DNA of 64,000 nucleotides, taken from Paracentrotus lividus. Its lineage: Eukaryota; Echinodermata; Echinoidea; Camarodonta; Echinidae. The stretch spans positions 7,343,826-7,407,825 of the forward strand of contig CALNVZ010003432.1 in assembly GCA_940671915.1 (NCBI GenBank). The letters are read 5' to 3'. The position numbers and the translations under genes were made by a program. The number at the start of each line of letters is the position of its first letter. Within the stretch, counting starts at the first letter, position 1. Below, piece by piece: positions 23,596 through 36,071 of the stretch. The notes under the pieces were generated by a model that saw only the letters and a list, made by a program, of their open reading frames with translations, searched no databases and had not been told where the DNA came from.

Positions 23596-24614
23596 ATTAA
23601 AGCGTAGCTTTTTATCAGAAACATGATTAAGCAATAAATATAATTCCCATTAAATCCTAATTATTTTCGATTGCTCGCAATGAGAACAGAATGAAACTGA
23701 TCAGAACGACAATAAATTATGTTGAAAACGCTCAGCGATTACAGTCTTGAAGCATTATGAAAATGCAGAAAATGTTTACACGTTTACGTCTAACATGTCT
23801 ACTGATCTGTTAAATTAATTTGCCACAAAAAGCTTGAATTTATCTCAATATACTAAAAAAAACATTTACATATACGTCACTCGTCTTTCAAATTCATTAA
23901 AACTATTTCAAATTCTCTGTGCCACAATATGTATATAAAAAGTACTATTCGTTTCAAAAGTTGTTTTACAACACTTATACCCTGAAGACATAATGAACAT
24001 AGCTATAACATTTATAGACTACATATGATGATAAAACAACAACTATACCCAATACTCACAATGCTACACAGACACGGACTACAAACGTTATGAAAATGTG
24101 GTACACAATTCCAAGGAAAGACATATAATGACATCTTAATACACACTATGTCGCGAACAATAGCAGAAATTGCAGATTACTGCGAGTCAAAAGAAGACAC
24201 ACATCTCAGCCGCACAACGATGAGATATTGCGACAATAACAAGGTCAGAATTTATCAAATAGATGCATAGAAAGGTAGATACCAGATCTTTATGTATACT
24301 GCAAGAAGATCAATAGATTGAAATAAATTTACATGACTACTACTCACGTAGGTCATTCGACGAATGTTCAATATCCAATATAATTTAGTGACAACCCCCT
24401 ACCCCGAAAATCAAGAAGCAGCAGTCACTCTCCCACTCCGCCTATTTGTAAATGTGTCATAATTTTCTCTCAGCAGTGTGCAGGTGATACAAAATTAGTA
24501 TATTCCTGTTTTTAGGAAAATACAACTGTTATCCCTTTTATGGAGAACATGGATTTATATCGAGTATTTGTTAATGTGAGTCTGTGATTTCGTGATTTTC
24601 AAACCGTTTACAAA

Positions 24615-24620
24615 TTTATT
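24615..24620 (-). terminator. Candidate poly(A) signal of the Skeletor-like gene
   Basis: The minus strand reads AATAAA here, about 500 bases after the stop codon at 25123. It is the best signal seen in this AT-rich 3' region but is unproven. Confidence 0.4.
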
Positions 24621-24659
24621 CCCTCGGAGTGAATTGGATAGAGACCAGCTCGTCGGGTG

Positions 24660-24806
24660 AGAAACAGAAGGGCGCTAATATAGGTTAATAAATGTTCCGT
24701 TGAGAACCAGAAGTGCGCTATTACCACTGACTTTGTACAGCAATAGCGCCCCTCTGGTTTTCAACAGCACATCTTTGATCTGTAATAGTGCCCTTCTGGT
24801 TCTCAG
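24660..24806 (-). repeat. Inverted-repeat structure in the Skeletor 3' UTR
   Basis: The motif 'ccagaagggcgctatta' (with variants) occurs four times: forward at about 24664 and 24708, reversed at about 24742 and 24783. The outer pair 24701-24724 and 24781-24805 is nearly a perfect reverse complement. An RNA through here could form a long nested hairpin. It could equally be a small fold-back transposon. Confidence 0.65.
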
Positions 24807-25122
24807 CCGACGAGCTATTGTTTTTACTCCCTCCACTAACCAGAGGCGTCGGAAGGCTTTGAGGAGCAATTCATTGTTAACACGCAGTCGCTTGTCCCTC
24901 CAATCCTTTGTCTCCGCAAAGCCAATCCCTGCCGGGTCAGCCGTATACTTTAAACCATATATCTCTTCACGAATCCTTAAATCACAGGAAAGTGGCAAGC
25001 TTGGGATTCAAACTAGGATCATCTCAATGTAAAACCGATCGGGGCGTCAATTTTGTTTAAATGGGGGGGGGGGTGGAGTGGACCTCACAATGGATACGCC
25101 ATTGGTCTGCCTGACATAGCAG

Positions 25123-28100
25123 TTACAGGATTAGGTAGATGAAGTAGAAGAGAACTATATTGAGCACAGACAGTGTAACGGTCGTGGCACTGTCTGTAAC
25201 ATGGATCTTCCATCCCAAGAAACGATGAGTGTAGCACTATAGAGGAAGAAAATGAATAAAAGAAGAACAATAATAATAATAATAGAAAATTAATTCATTG
25301 ACTTGTGATCTTTCTTTAAATGTCTTTATTGAACGTAAATTTGGCTATTTTCTTGTCGTTTAGAGTATTTAGGGTGTAAAAAAAGGAAATGAAAAGAAAC
25401 AATAAAGAAAGTAATCTCCACTCCGACTAGGGAGTGTCTAGGGAATCCACAAATATTCAACTCCGTAAAAGAGTGGATGTCCGATTTTGAAATCAGTTAT
25501 TTCATGTTATAAACAGATAAATAAATGAATTTCTGGGTAGATTAATAAACCAACAAACCTGATAATAGAGTAGATCGGGTGCATCAATTGGAACGGTCCA
25601 TTCAAGTCTGCCCGGATCCCCAGGTTCGCAACTCTTGATCAAAGTGTTCTTGTAGTCCGCAAAGGTGTCATACGAGTCAGGGTCTGAAGTTTCTGAAGAG
25701 GTCATATACTGGCAAAGTGGACCCTCTATGAATATATAGTAAAAACAAGAAAGAGAAATAGACGTCATAAACTTAAAATTAGCAAAGTGGACCCTCTATG
25801 AATATCAAATAAAACAAAAAAAAAAGAGAAATAGACGTCACAAACCTAAAATGATTTGAATAAGCTTGATTTATTAGGATCAGTCGTTTACAACACAAGC
25901 CTCCATATATTATGATCCCCATAATGGCACAACTTCTTTAACTTCCATCGATTTTCTGAGGGGTTCCTCAAGGTTCTATTCTCGTACCACCATTATTTAT
26001 AATATACCTCAATAAGCTATGTTATCTTTGTATTATACGTGAATGACTCGTATCTTTTATAATGTACACCTGATGCATGCATAACTTCATCACACTGACC
26101 AGACCGACACCAGGATAACATTAATGAGTTAAAATCAGTTATCCGGGGGTAGTTATCTTTAAAGGGTACGATTTAAGATCCTTTCAGCTCGCAGTAGATT
26201 ACACAATTTCGCTTACCTTCTGGTCCTGCGTAGATCGAAATACCCTGTAATAGATCGAGAGACAAACATGAATAATCATTTAAGATGATAAGCTCAAATT
26301 GGTGATTATGATAACTGTAAAAGTTGGAAAACCCGAATTTTCACAGTTAGAAGGAACTTTAGTTACAAAGGGGTCTACAGAGACTTGTCAGCAATTATAT
26401 AAAAACGACATTATTCTAGAAGGAGATTTACATTTAAGCACCGTCTTAATTTTTTACATTGATTTTTACTTAGAGTCTTGTTTCAACAACAACAGCAAAA
26501 ATTGTTGGAAAATTACGAATTCAGAAACTTAAAACCTTGACTCATTTGAATTAACTCTCCATTGTCTGGATTTGCCAACTAATACCTGTCTTTGTGCTTC
26601 AGTAAGCTGTGCGTATCCTCCGTTGACGTCATCGGTGATGTAAAATGGATGATAGTTACCACTGACAGCAGAATCGTCTCCTCCACTCACTAGGAAGGTA
26701 TATGTCACGTTGCGTTTCAGGGTTAGTTCAGGAATGAGGTTGCCGTTGATGAACCAAGCAATTCCCCAGCCAACACGACCTGTTTGTAACATTGGTATGA
26801 AGATGACACTATACATTGAAAATAAAAGCCACTGCAGACAAAAAATATCAAGTAGACATGCTCTATCCAGGCAGAACTCATAATTATGACGCTGTTAGAC
26901 ATGGCCGGATTAGACAACGTACAAGAAACAAATTGGGTGGACGTTTATTGTCAGGTATTGTCAAATGCTTGTGCATTTCTGAGAGTCCCGCATATGTAGT
27001 TTTAGGTTTGATCAGTAGACGTCCTGCATACTTAGGCGGTATGTTTGCGACGATATCTAACGGACATAAAATATTCTGGATGAAACGCACAACCAACAGA
27101 CAAGGACAGGTTCTCACTATCAGCTACACATCCGTTATCCTTATCCGGCCATATCAAACAATAACATCACCCTTGATGCGAAATAATGGGTAAATGATAT
27201 AATTATGACGTGTTTGAATCAATTGCCCTTTTAATATTGCTCCCATCTCTCTACTGCAAATGGCGTGTTTGGAATTGAACTCATGATCTTTTCATACCCA
27301 TACCCACTTGATGACGCCTCACCCTCATGGGTAATTTGCAAGGCACTTACCAGTGATGGCCTCATATCCTTTACGTCCCCCAGATAGCCCATCTCGATAG
27401 TAAATGGCGTCCTATGACTTGAACCGATGACTTTTTCATATCTTTACCACTCGACTATACTACTACACCTCTATATCATAGTTACCTCTACAGTAAATGA
27501 TAAAAATTTACCAGTGATGGCTTCATATCCTGTAAGTTCCTGGACAGCCTTGTTTTTAAAGTAAATGACACGGGAATCGAATCCCTGACCTTTTCATTCC
27601 CTTACCGCTCACCAAGAAATCCTCTACCTCATGACGAGCACATGCTTACCAGTGATGGCCTCGTAACCCTTTTTTCCCCCTGATAGCCCCATCTCTACAG
27701 TAAATGTAGTTGGTTCAAGGGCTTTGATCTCCGGGATCTTCCAACCATCCGTGACTGGTGGGACCGTAGCACCCTGACCAAAGGGAGGGCAGGTAGAACT
27801 AGCTAGTCCAAAATTAAGCTGGAGATTGGAAGATGCTAAAAGACGAAAGAAAAACAGAGGCTGTTAAACAGTGCTGGTAGGATTTATAAATCAAATACGC
27901 AGCGGCCACCGCCCCCCCCCCTCACTCTCTGTTTCTCTCTCTCTCTCTCTCTATACATATATAATGAAATCGCGCCCTTGAAGAACGTGCTATGCAGTGA
28001 TTCATCTTTTTTTTATTATGCAGGCGAAATTAATAAGATAGACGATTCGAGACGTAGCTCTCATTTCTTTTATTTACGAGCTTTCGGCCAATATGTCCTT

Positions 28101-28347
28101 CATCAGGCCAGTTGGATTTAGGTCATCTAAGAGCGCGCTCTAAAGACCGAGAAATGGTCCGCTCGAGGTTCCATGAAGTGTTACAAATTTTGTAGACGGG
28201 TATACATGTATACATTTTCCAGTACGGAGACGCATATGTGTGTGACACTGCGATGTACGTGTGTTGTATAGGAATTTATATATGTAGGCTATACCCGTCT
28301 AAAAAAGTACGATGAAGTGTTACAATTTTTTTAGACGGGTACTAGTA

Positions 28348-28381
<34 letters not shown>

Positions 28382-30279
28382 GAATTTTGCTTTTATATAA
28401 ATGAATTTCGTCAAACTTTTTAGTGATTAGTATGTTACCAACATCTGGACTAATAGGAAAGTTTGATATTTTGAGCAATTTGCTATTCCAGGGGTATTTT
28501 ATTGAAATATTTACGGAAAACACTATGTTCATAATTATTCATACCCTAGGGGTACCCAGTCCAATTTCTTATCAAATAACCACAAGTACATACTATTTTC
28601 TTTAAATAACCATCTCAAATAGTTTTTGCAAGAGTCTATAGTCTTTCTTCATGGCTTCTGTAGGGTCTGGCCCCTGTGCCCTCTGAAAAACCTCCAGGCC
28701 GAGTCAGGTGGCATGGTCTTTGAGCTACTTGTAAGTCTTCAGCTTCCTAACCCTTTTATTGTTAGTTTCTTGTCAGGACTTTGAATTTTTCACTTATGAA
28801 CATTCATATGAATGTTAATGAAATAAAATAACCTCTCTACAAACACTTGTTAGTCCCTGATTTAACACTCAAGTGCTTCTTTTATGTGCACCAGATGTAA
28901 GACAATTTGGAAAAAGCTTCCATGGGCAAGACTAAAAGTGCAAGGTGTCTCCTTGAATTGCCAAATAAGTATACTGAGAGGTCTACAACTACCCACAGAT
29001 CACAATCAAAGTCGGAATGGATACCACTGACTTGCCAGAGTCGAAGGTGCCAATGAGCGAATACTGCATAGAGGATATCTATACAGACACTTCCCAATCA
29101 TTCCAATACAGACTCCAGTTTTGCGGTCAGACCCACTGGAAGGCTTCTGGACAGTTCCTGAGCTCATTTAAACCAGAATTGTAATTTTTCGACCATAATT
29201 ATAAAAGTTGATGAGAGAAAAGTAGAATTTACTAGTGATATGGACTTTCTTCAATTTGGCAACAAAAAAAACAAACAAACAAACAAACAAAAACAAAAAA
29301 ACAAAAAAAAAATCTAAAGAACAGTGTCCTTCACATACAACTGCGATGGGGGATTATCAGTGCGGGTAGCACTGGGAATCTGTTCAGAATAGGAGGCATC
29401 CCGGTGAAGACATTTTTATTAAGATCCCGGATGAAAACTTGCAGAAGTATGCTTGTTAAAGTTACCTGGGACAGCATTTGACATATCAATAGGACGAAGT
29501 GCAGAAGCATACGGCCAAGTTAGTCAAGAAGTAGTTCAAGGACAATCATAATGATGATCTGGACAGGAAAATTCGATGACCTGACAAGAATCCCCTTAGA
29601 AATGTGTCTGGGAAGTTGAATATTCACAAAATAGCTCAAAGACCATGCAACTAATCACAGCCTCAGCGGACGTTTTTTTTCCAGAAGACGCATAGGTCAA
29701 AACCCACGGAAGACGCGAATGATGGTTCTGGACATTCGCAAGAACTATTTTAGGAGTACGACTCAAAAAAACTTAAAAAACAACAGGGGTATGAACAATT
29801 TTGCGGACAACTGTATATATGATATTATACGAAAAATATATGTATATATATATATTTATATATAAACCGGCTTTCATTTATTTTTTGAGATCATTACAAG
29901 AATTTTGAGGTGATGGGTTCTAAGCTTTGATGAGGGAAATGAGTGCAAACCATTATGGTAGGCACATGATAATCATTATGAAACGAAACGGGTATATCGG
30001 TCTATCATCAAAAATTAAAGGTTATTATTATAGTTCGGGAGAGTGCAGCTATAGAGCACCCTGATAGACGATGTAAGGTGTAAGACGGCGAGACCGCGTG
30101 ATAATAATAACTGACCAATCAAACTTACCAGCTGATCGTCGTGCCTGGTGATATGCGACACGCCCATCTGCGTTGATTGGTCCCTGGGCCCATATGACGT
30201 ACATAGATGCATCTGTTACGATGGCCTTGTCGTAAGTAGCATCTAAGACAACAATAATAATATAATTGGCATAATAATG

Positions 30280-30321
<42 letters not shown>

Positions 30322-33300
30322 GTGACAACTTATAGAAACTTATAGATACACACCGTCCAAAGATGCTCATGGCGCTAGCTCTGCAACAATTTTCTATGAG
30401 GAAGGTTCGTTACGAAATAATATCTACCTTTTCGTGTTCTAATTAATAATGACTTATTACAATATCTGTATACTGTGATGTATCAAGTCATGGTAAAACA
30501 TGTCCTCTGAATTGTATTATCTTCTAAAACGATTATCAGAGAATATAAGAAATATAATCCAGCTATATTGGGAAATAAAGTGTTTGTTGATCATAATGAA
30601 TGGATATCTTTTCTACCAATGACCGGTAATCCCCAATACATGCATGAAGACAACTGGTGATACAATAACATGCATCTAAATGTGTGCCCTCTCGATTATA
30701 TTTAATAGGATTATCATTTTATAAATGCCCCAATCCCGCCCCTCCCTTGAATCAAGATTGTTATCATGATACCATGCTTACCAGAAGCAGCGAGAGAGCG
30801 ACGATAGACGATGTTTGTGACTCCATTCTCAACGTAGGATTCGACCAGTTCCACATTGTTATTACCATTTTGAGTTGATGAGATGGTGTCTGGACACGCC
30901 CCGCTGCCATCTTGACCTTCTCGAGGGGAACACTGTAAAGATACAAAAGAAATTAATTTGGCTGGGTTGGTTGTATAGATATAAAAGGATTCTTTTAATC
31001 TTGTCTGCATCATTTTGCCAGTTTTAAATTTTTTTCAGTCTTATAAGTATGCGACCATAGCGATGTGTGAAATTCATCTCACCTGTTCTTGACTTTTAAG
31101 ATAATAATCGACAGCCTGCGCATCGCCCTGGCCGTCTATGAAGGTGACTACGACATCACCATCGATCATCTTCGTGCCCGTAGCTGATCCGCTCACACCG
31201 AACGCCGAGTAGTCACCGGCTGCAGCGGTACTGCTCAATCGAATGATGATATCCGTACCGTCAACCATCCAACTAACTTGAAGTTCATCTTCAATCAGCT
31301 CCTTACAGTTGGGAAACGTCTGTGAAATATGAAAGCAAACATGAATATGATGATTGCAACAAATCCCTAAAATTTCTTCTTCCTCTTTTTTTCATTCTAG
31401 CTCCTCACAGTTGGGAAAAGTCTATGGAATATGATAACAAACCCGAATATGAAAATTGAGAACCAACCCTCCAACTCTTTAACATCAATCCTTATACATC
31501 AATTGTAGAAAAGCTTCCTTCATCCGCATAAATATTTGACTATCTATATATCTATTTTCAATCTTTTTCGTATAGTCCGTTTATCTACGACTAATAATCA
31601 ATATAATAATCGGCCTGTATTTTCGAGCATGACCTAACTAATGACAAGGTTTAAATCCTGACTAATTAAGTGCACCAAGTTAGTCAAACAAACACATGAA
31701 CTACCAAAAATGTCCATCTTTATTTTTCCAAATTACCACATATACAAATCAAAATATAACGAAATTATCTTGTTAAAATATCTTTTCTCATATTTACAAT
31801 ACAGCTCGATACTTCATTATAAGGATGCATACCATTGGACTAATTTAAAGCGATGTTTAACTTAAAGGCATCTTTAATCTTTAATTGTCATGGTTACCAT
31901 TCTGGCCAGGGGTGCTGGAGGGATGTTGAGATTGCTCGTGGATGGAATATCAACATGACCGAAGTCCTGGTTGAAAGCAATGCACCACAATCCAAAATGA
32001 CCAATGTCAAATATATCTGTGCCATCGGGTAAGGTTAGGACGATGGTTTGACCTGTATACCGTCCTGGTCTGGCGGTCCTGGCATAAAGTAATGGTCAAA
32101 ATAAATAAGATGGAAGAAGAAAAGAAAACGACTGCAATTATCAAGAACAAACAATGACGACACTAGTTTGTTAATTGTAAAGGTGTAGAAAGTAAGAAAT
32201 GTTTGATATATTTCTACCAAATATTGTTTTGAATATATCATTCCATTTTTATATTTTCACTACTATCTTGAGGACCATAAACTATATGCTTTTCCCTGAC
32301 AAGATATAGTGTAATCACGTCATTAGGCTTATGCAAGTTTTTATATTGAATATAGTATTCAATTCAACTAATGTCATGTTGTTTATGATTAAAATAGTGT
32401 CGCCGATGATTTCCAACGAATAAACAATTTTTTAAGTCGAAAATACGAAGAAATTATAAAATACAATAGAATACGTAAAAAAAACATTTTGATACAATTT
32501 TTTTAAAATACATTTCCTCAAATTCCCACTATATAAGAGTCTGTAAATAAAAATTTAAAAAATCTGCAGTTTTGGTCCTTTATCTAATTGATTAGAGCAA
32601 ATCTTTCATTTAGTGCATAAATTAGAATAGTTAATTATTTATGAGATTTTCGGAGAATATGACTAGTTAGTTTTGTAGATTCTGCCACGAGTGAGGCGGT
32701 GCCAATTTTCGGCTCGATCGCGCAGTGGTTTCATAATACACTACGAATGGCCGAGATCTTGGGGGGGGGGGTCTAAATCAGCCCCCCTGTCTTCTTATAG
32801 CCCAGTCTTTTAGGGTTAAATGGTGCAAAATAAAAATATAATAAATAAGTGCAGATACTTACGCTCCATTTTCATCTGGTATTGCGAAATCACCGTTGTT
32901 ATTACTAGGTGTCCCTCCTGTGCCAACCCAAAAGTACCCCTCTGTGAATAAATGAATAAATAAGACCAACCAAACATGTGACCATTATCATTCTAACATC
33001 ATTTCCTCATTAAATAATAATATTTTCTATGATTAATCTATTTTAATTTATTTCTTTAATTTATATTTTTATTTAGTTATTTTTTTATTTATTTTTTATT
33101 TAGTTATTTTTTATTTATTTAATTTTTTTTTATTTTTAGTTTAATGGTGCGAAAAAAGGTGAATAAAAATACTTTCTTCAAATGCAATAATTGCAGAATT
33201 GAAATAAAATCATAATTCTTTTGTAAAGGACAACTAAATGGTGCACAGGACATGTTCAAATGGCATTTTGAATATTTCAAGTGGATTTTGTCAGGACACT

Positions 33301-36039
33301 GTCCTCTTAGCTACCAAAGATAAACCTTCACAAGCGCTGTTCCAATATCTCCGAGTCGTACTTTAGTCAGACTACACAGTGTATTCAAATTTTCGAGTAT
33401 CATGAATTGTCAATTTATAAACTTCCATTGACTTGTTTTCCAATGACTCTTCAATTTACATTAGGCTTCGGTCTCTTTTAAACAGGTCACCTTCGTGCGG
33501 AGGGGTGTACCAAATTTACTCTAAAGAAAGATACCTGTCAGGACTTTCAATTCACCACAATATTGATAATTTTAAGTTCGCTGACGAATTAGAAATGTGT
33601 CAAATTGTGTGTTATATTCATTGTCTCTGATGAAGATTCTCCTAGAGGGTGGAAAGCTTGGGCTCCTTTTGACTCAATTTTAATTCACTAGCTTTCTTTT
33701 ATTGCTCAAGCAGTTTCAGAAGCTCTCTTTTATTATTTGAAACTTTTAACATGACATTCAGGGAGAAGATGTATGGCCCTTCCCCTCTTCTCCTTTGGGA
33801 ATACATTCTGACCCCTTTAACCCCTGGACCTTAATTTGGAAGCACATCTTACGTGGTCCAGCACCATCATACTCTAGATCCACAACTCTGAGCTGTTTCG
33901 TATTTAAGATGATCACATCTGATGCGTATACTCTGTGCACAGGAGGCGTGAATCCAAGGGTCCCGAGGCTGTGTGGGGCTGGAGGTACGAAGTTAGCGGG
34001 AAACTGGAGTGCGCCAAAGTTTGCCTGGATAATAAAAACGTAGGTTTCTTTAAAAAAAAAAATCAACATAAGCATAATTCGTGCAATTTAGGGCGGGGTG
34101 GAAGCGTGAAGATTTCTTTTTTAACGGCCACAAGTGATTAAAAAAAATCTTTAAAGATAGAAGAGAAAGGACGCACTTTACAAAATATCTCATCTTATGT
34201 CTTATGTTATTATTTTACACGTTGAATGTTTTTAAACAACTAAATGTTTAAAGTCTAAATAAAAAAAATAAATAAATAAAAAAAAAAATCCAGCTATGGA
34301 AATTTCATTTCAACAAGGTTCATTTCTTGATTGCCAACGATGTAAAATAAAAAAAAAATCACAAACAAAGGCCTATCATTGGAGCATTAATAGGAGAGAG
34401 TGTTTTCTTACAGCGAACTGACGACACCAAACTGAGAGCCAGGCTAGAGATGACACAGTTTTTCCTGTTGGTAGGGTCACCGATATATCCACGTTCGTAT
34501 AGGCACCAAGCTTTTCGGTACTGTGTGAGAGAAAAGTATACGGTATAATAATGATGATAACGGCAACGACGATAATGACGATGTTGACACGTTGATTATT
34601 CTATAAATCATCTTATTATGGTATTCGTGGAAAGACCTTGGAGTGGTTTAGAAGTTATCTCGGTAACAGGAAACATTTTGTGTTTTATCGCCAGCAATCA
34701 ATCGTACTAAAAACGATACAGAAAACGTTTTCTTTCCTTTAGATTTAGCAAATAGGGAAATCTAGGCCATCGTTGATACAAACTATCTCTAGTTTATCCA
34801 CACGTCATGGTAACTCTCTCAATCCCTTTTGGAATATCTCATTATATTGCATAATGTAATATTAAGTAGAGGCAGGAACCAGGTTTTGGGTGTCTATATA
34901 GAGTGCGATTTGTTTTTGGAAAAGTCATGTATCTGAATGTGTATTTTTGTAAACATATCTCGAGGATACTGTTCTCCTGTATCGGTAAAGAGAATTTCTC
35001 CCTAAGAATATTTGGGTAACTTGTGCCGCACTCTATAATAAGTATTCCCCTATTTGAATTATGGTATACTAGCATGGGAAGATTGTGCCAATTTACAACC
35101 TGACAAAATTTTAAAGTTTAAAAAGCGGGCAATTCTAATTATTAATCATGTACTGGTCTATTCACATACAACGAGCTATTTTCATGAACGCCATATTTAA
35201 AAGTTAGTGATATAATCATCTTCTTAACCCGCACTTTTATTTATACAGTCGTCAAAAAATATATGACTTGCCAGGTTTCCCTGGCCATATATTATACAAT
35301 ATACGTATGCTTGTTCCCGATTCTCCGGTAAAGGGGTATATTTTAGGGGCTCAGGTAGGGGAAAAATCCCGCGAAATCCTTGAAATAGTGGTCTTTTAGC
35401 ATTTCCCCCAGACCTATTTTTTTTATAAGGGCAGATTTTGTTGTTTTGTTGTTTGTTTTTTTTGTTTTGTTTTGTTTTTTAACGGCACATCTGAAATAGG
35501 GTCCCGAATATGATCTAAAAGGCCTTGAAATGGGTAATTTTGCTGGCTACCTCTCCAAAGGCTAGTAATAGTGGGTAATTTGACAAGGACCCCTACCGAT
35601 AGGGGTTTCTCTAAAAACCGGAGCGGGCATACGCGTGTATTGTCAATAAATTTGATTTGGTTTGATTTTGTATTGATGATCCCCTGAGGGGGGGGGGGGG
35701 GCAGGGGTCTCTGGATGGGGAAGATAACCCACCTTTGACGAGCATGCTTTTAGATAATTTCATGTTAATTTCATATTAATTCTCAATATATTTGTCTCAA
35801 TTTATTTGTTTCTTATCACTTCAGGATAATATGTATTTTATTATCAAAATAATTTACATATAATGCATTTATGTTAATATGATAACATGTATTCATTTTC
35901 TTTGTTATACATGTATTGACAGAGAAAAGAGTAGAAATTATTATTTTTCGTTTTTTTTTTTTATATTATTATTATTTATCATTATTATTTATTTATTTTA
36001 TTTTTTTTTTATTTTTATTGTTATTATTATTATATTATT

Positions 36040-36071
<32 letters not shown>

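Noticed and set aside
28046..28105. Hammerhead ribozyme-like core (CTGATGA and GAAA on the minus strand)
   Set aside because: Stem II between the two core motifs does not pair beyond two bases, so a ribozyme cannot be supported.
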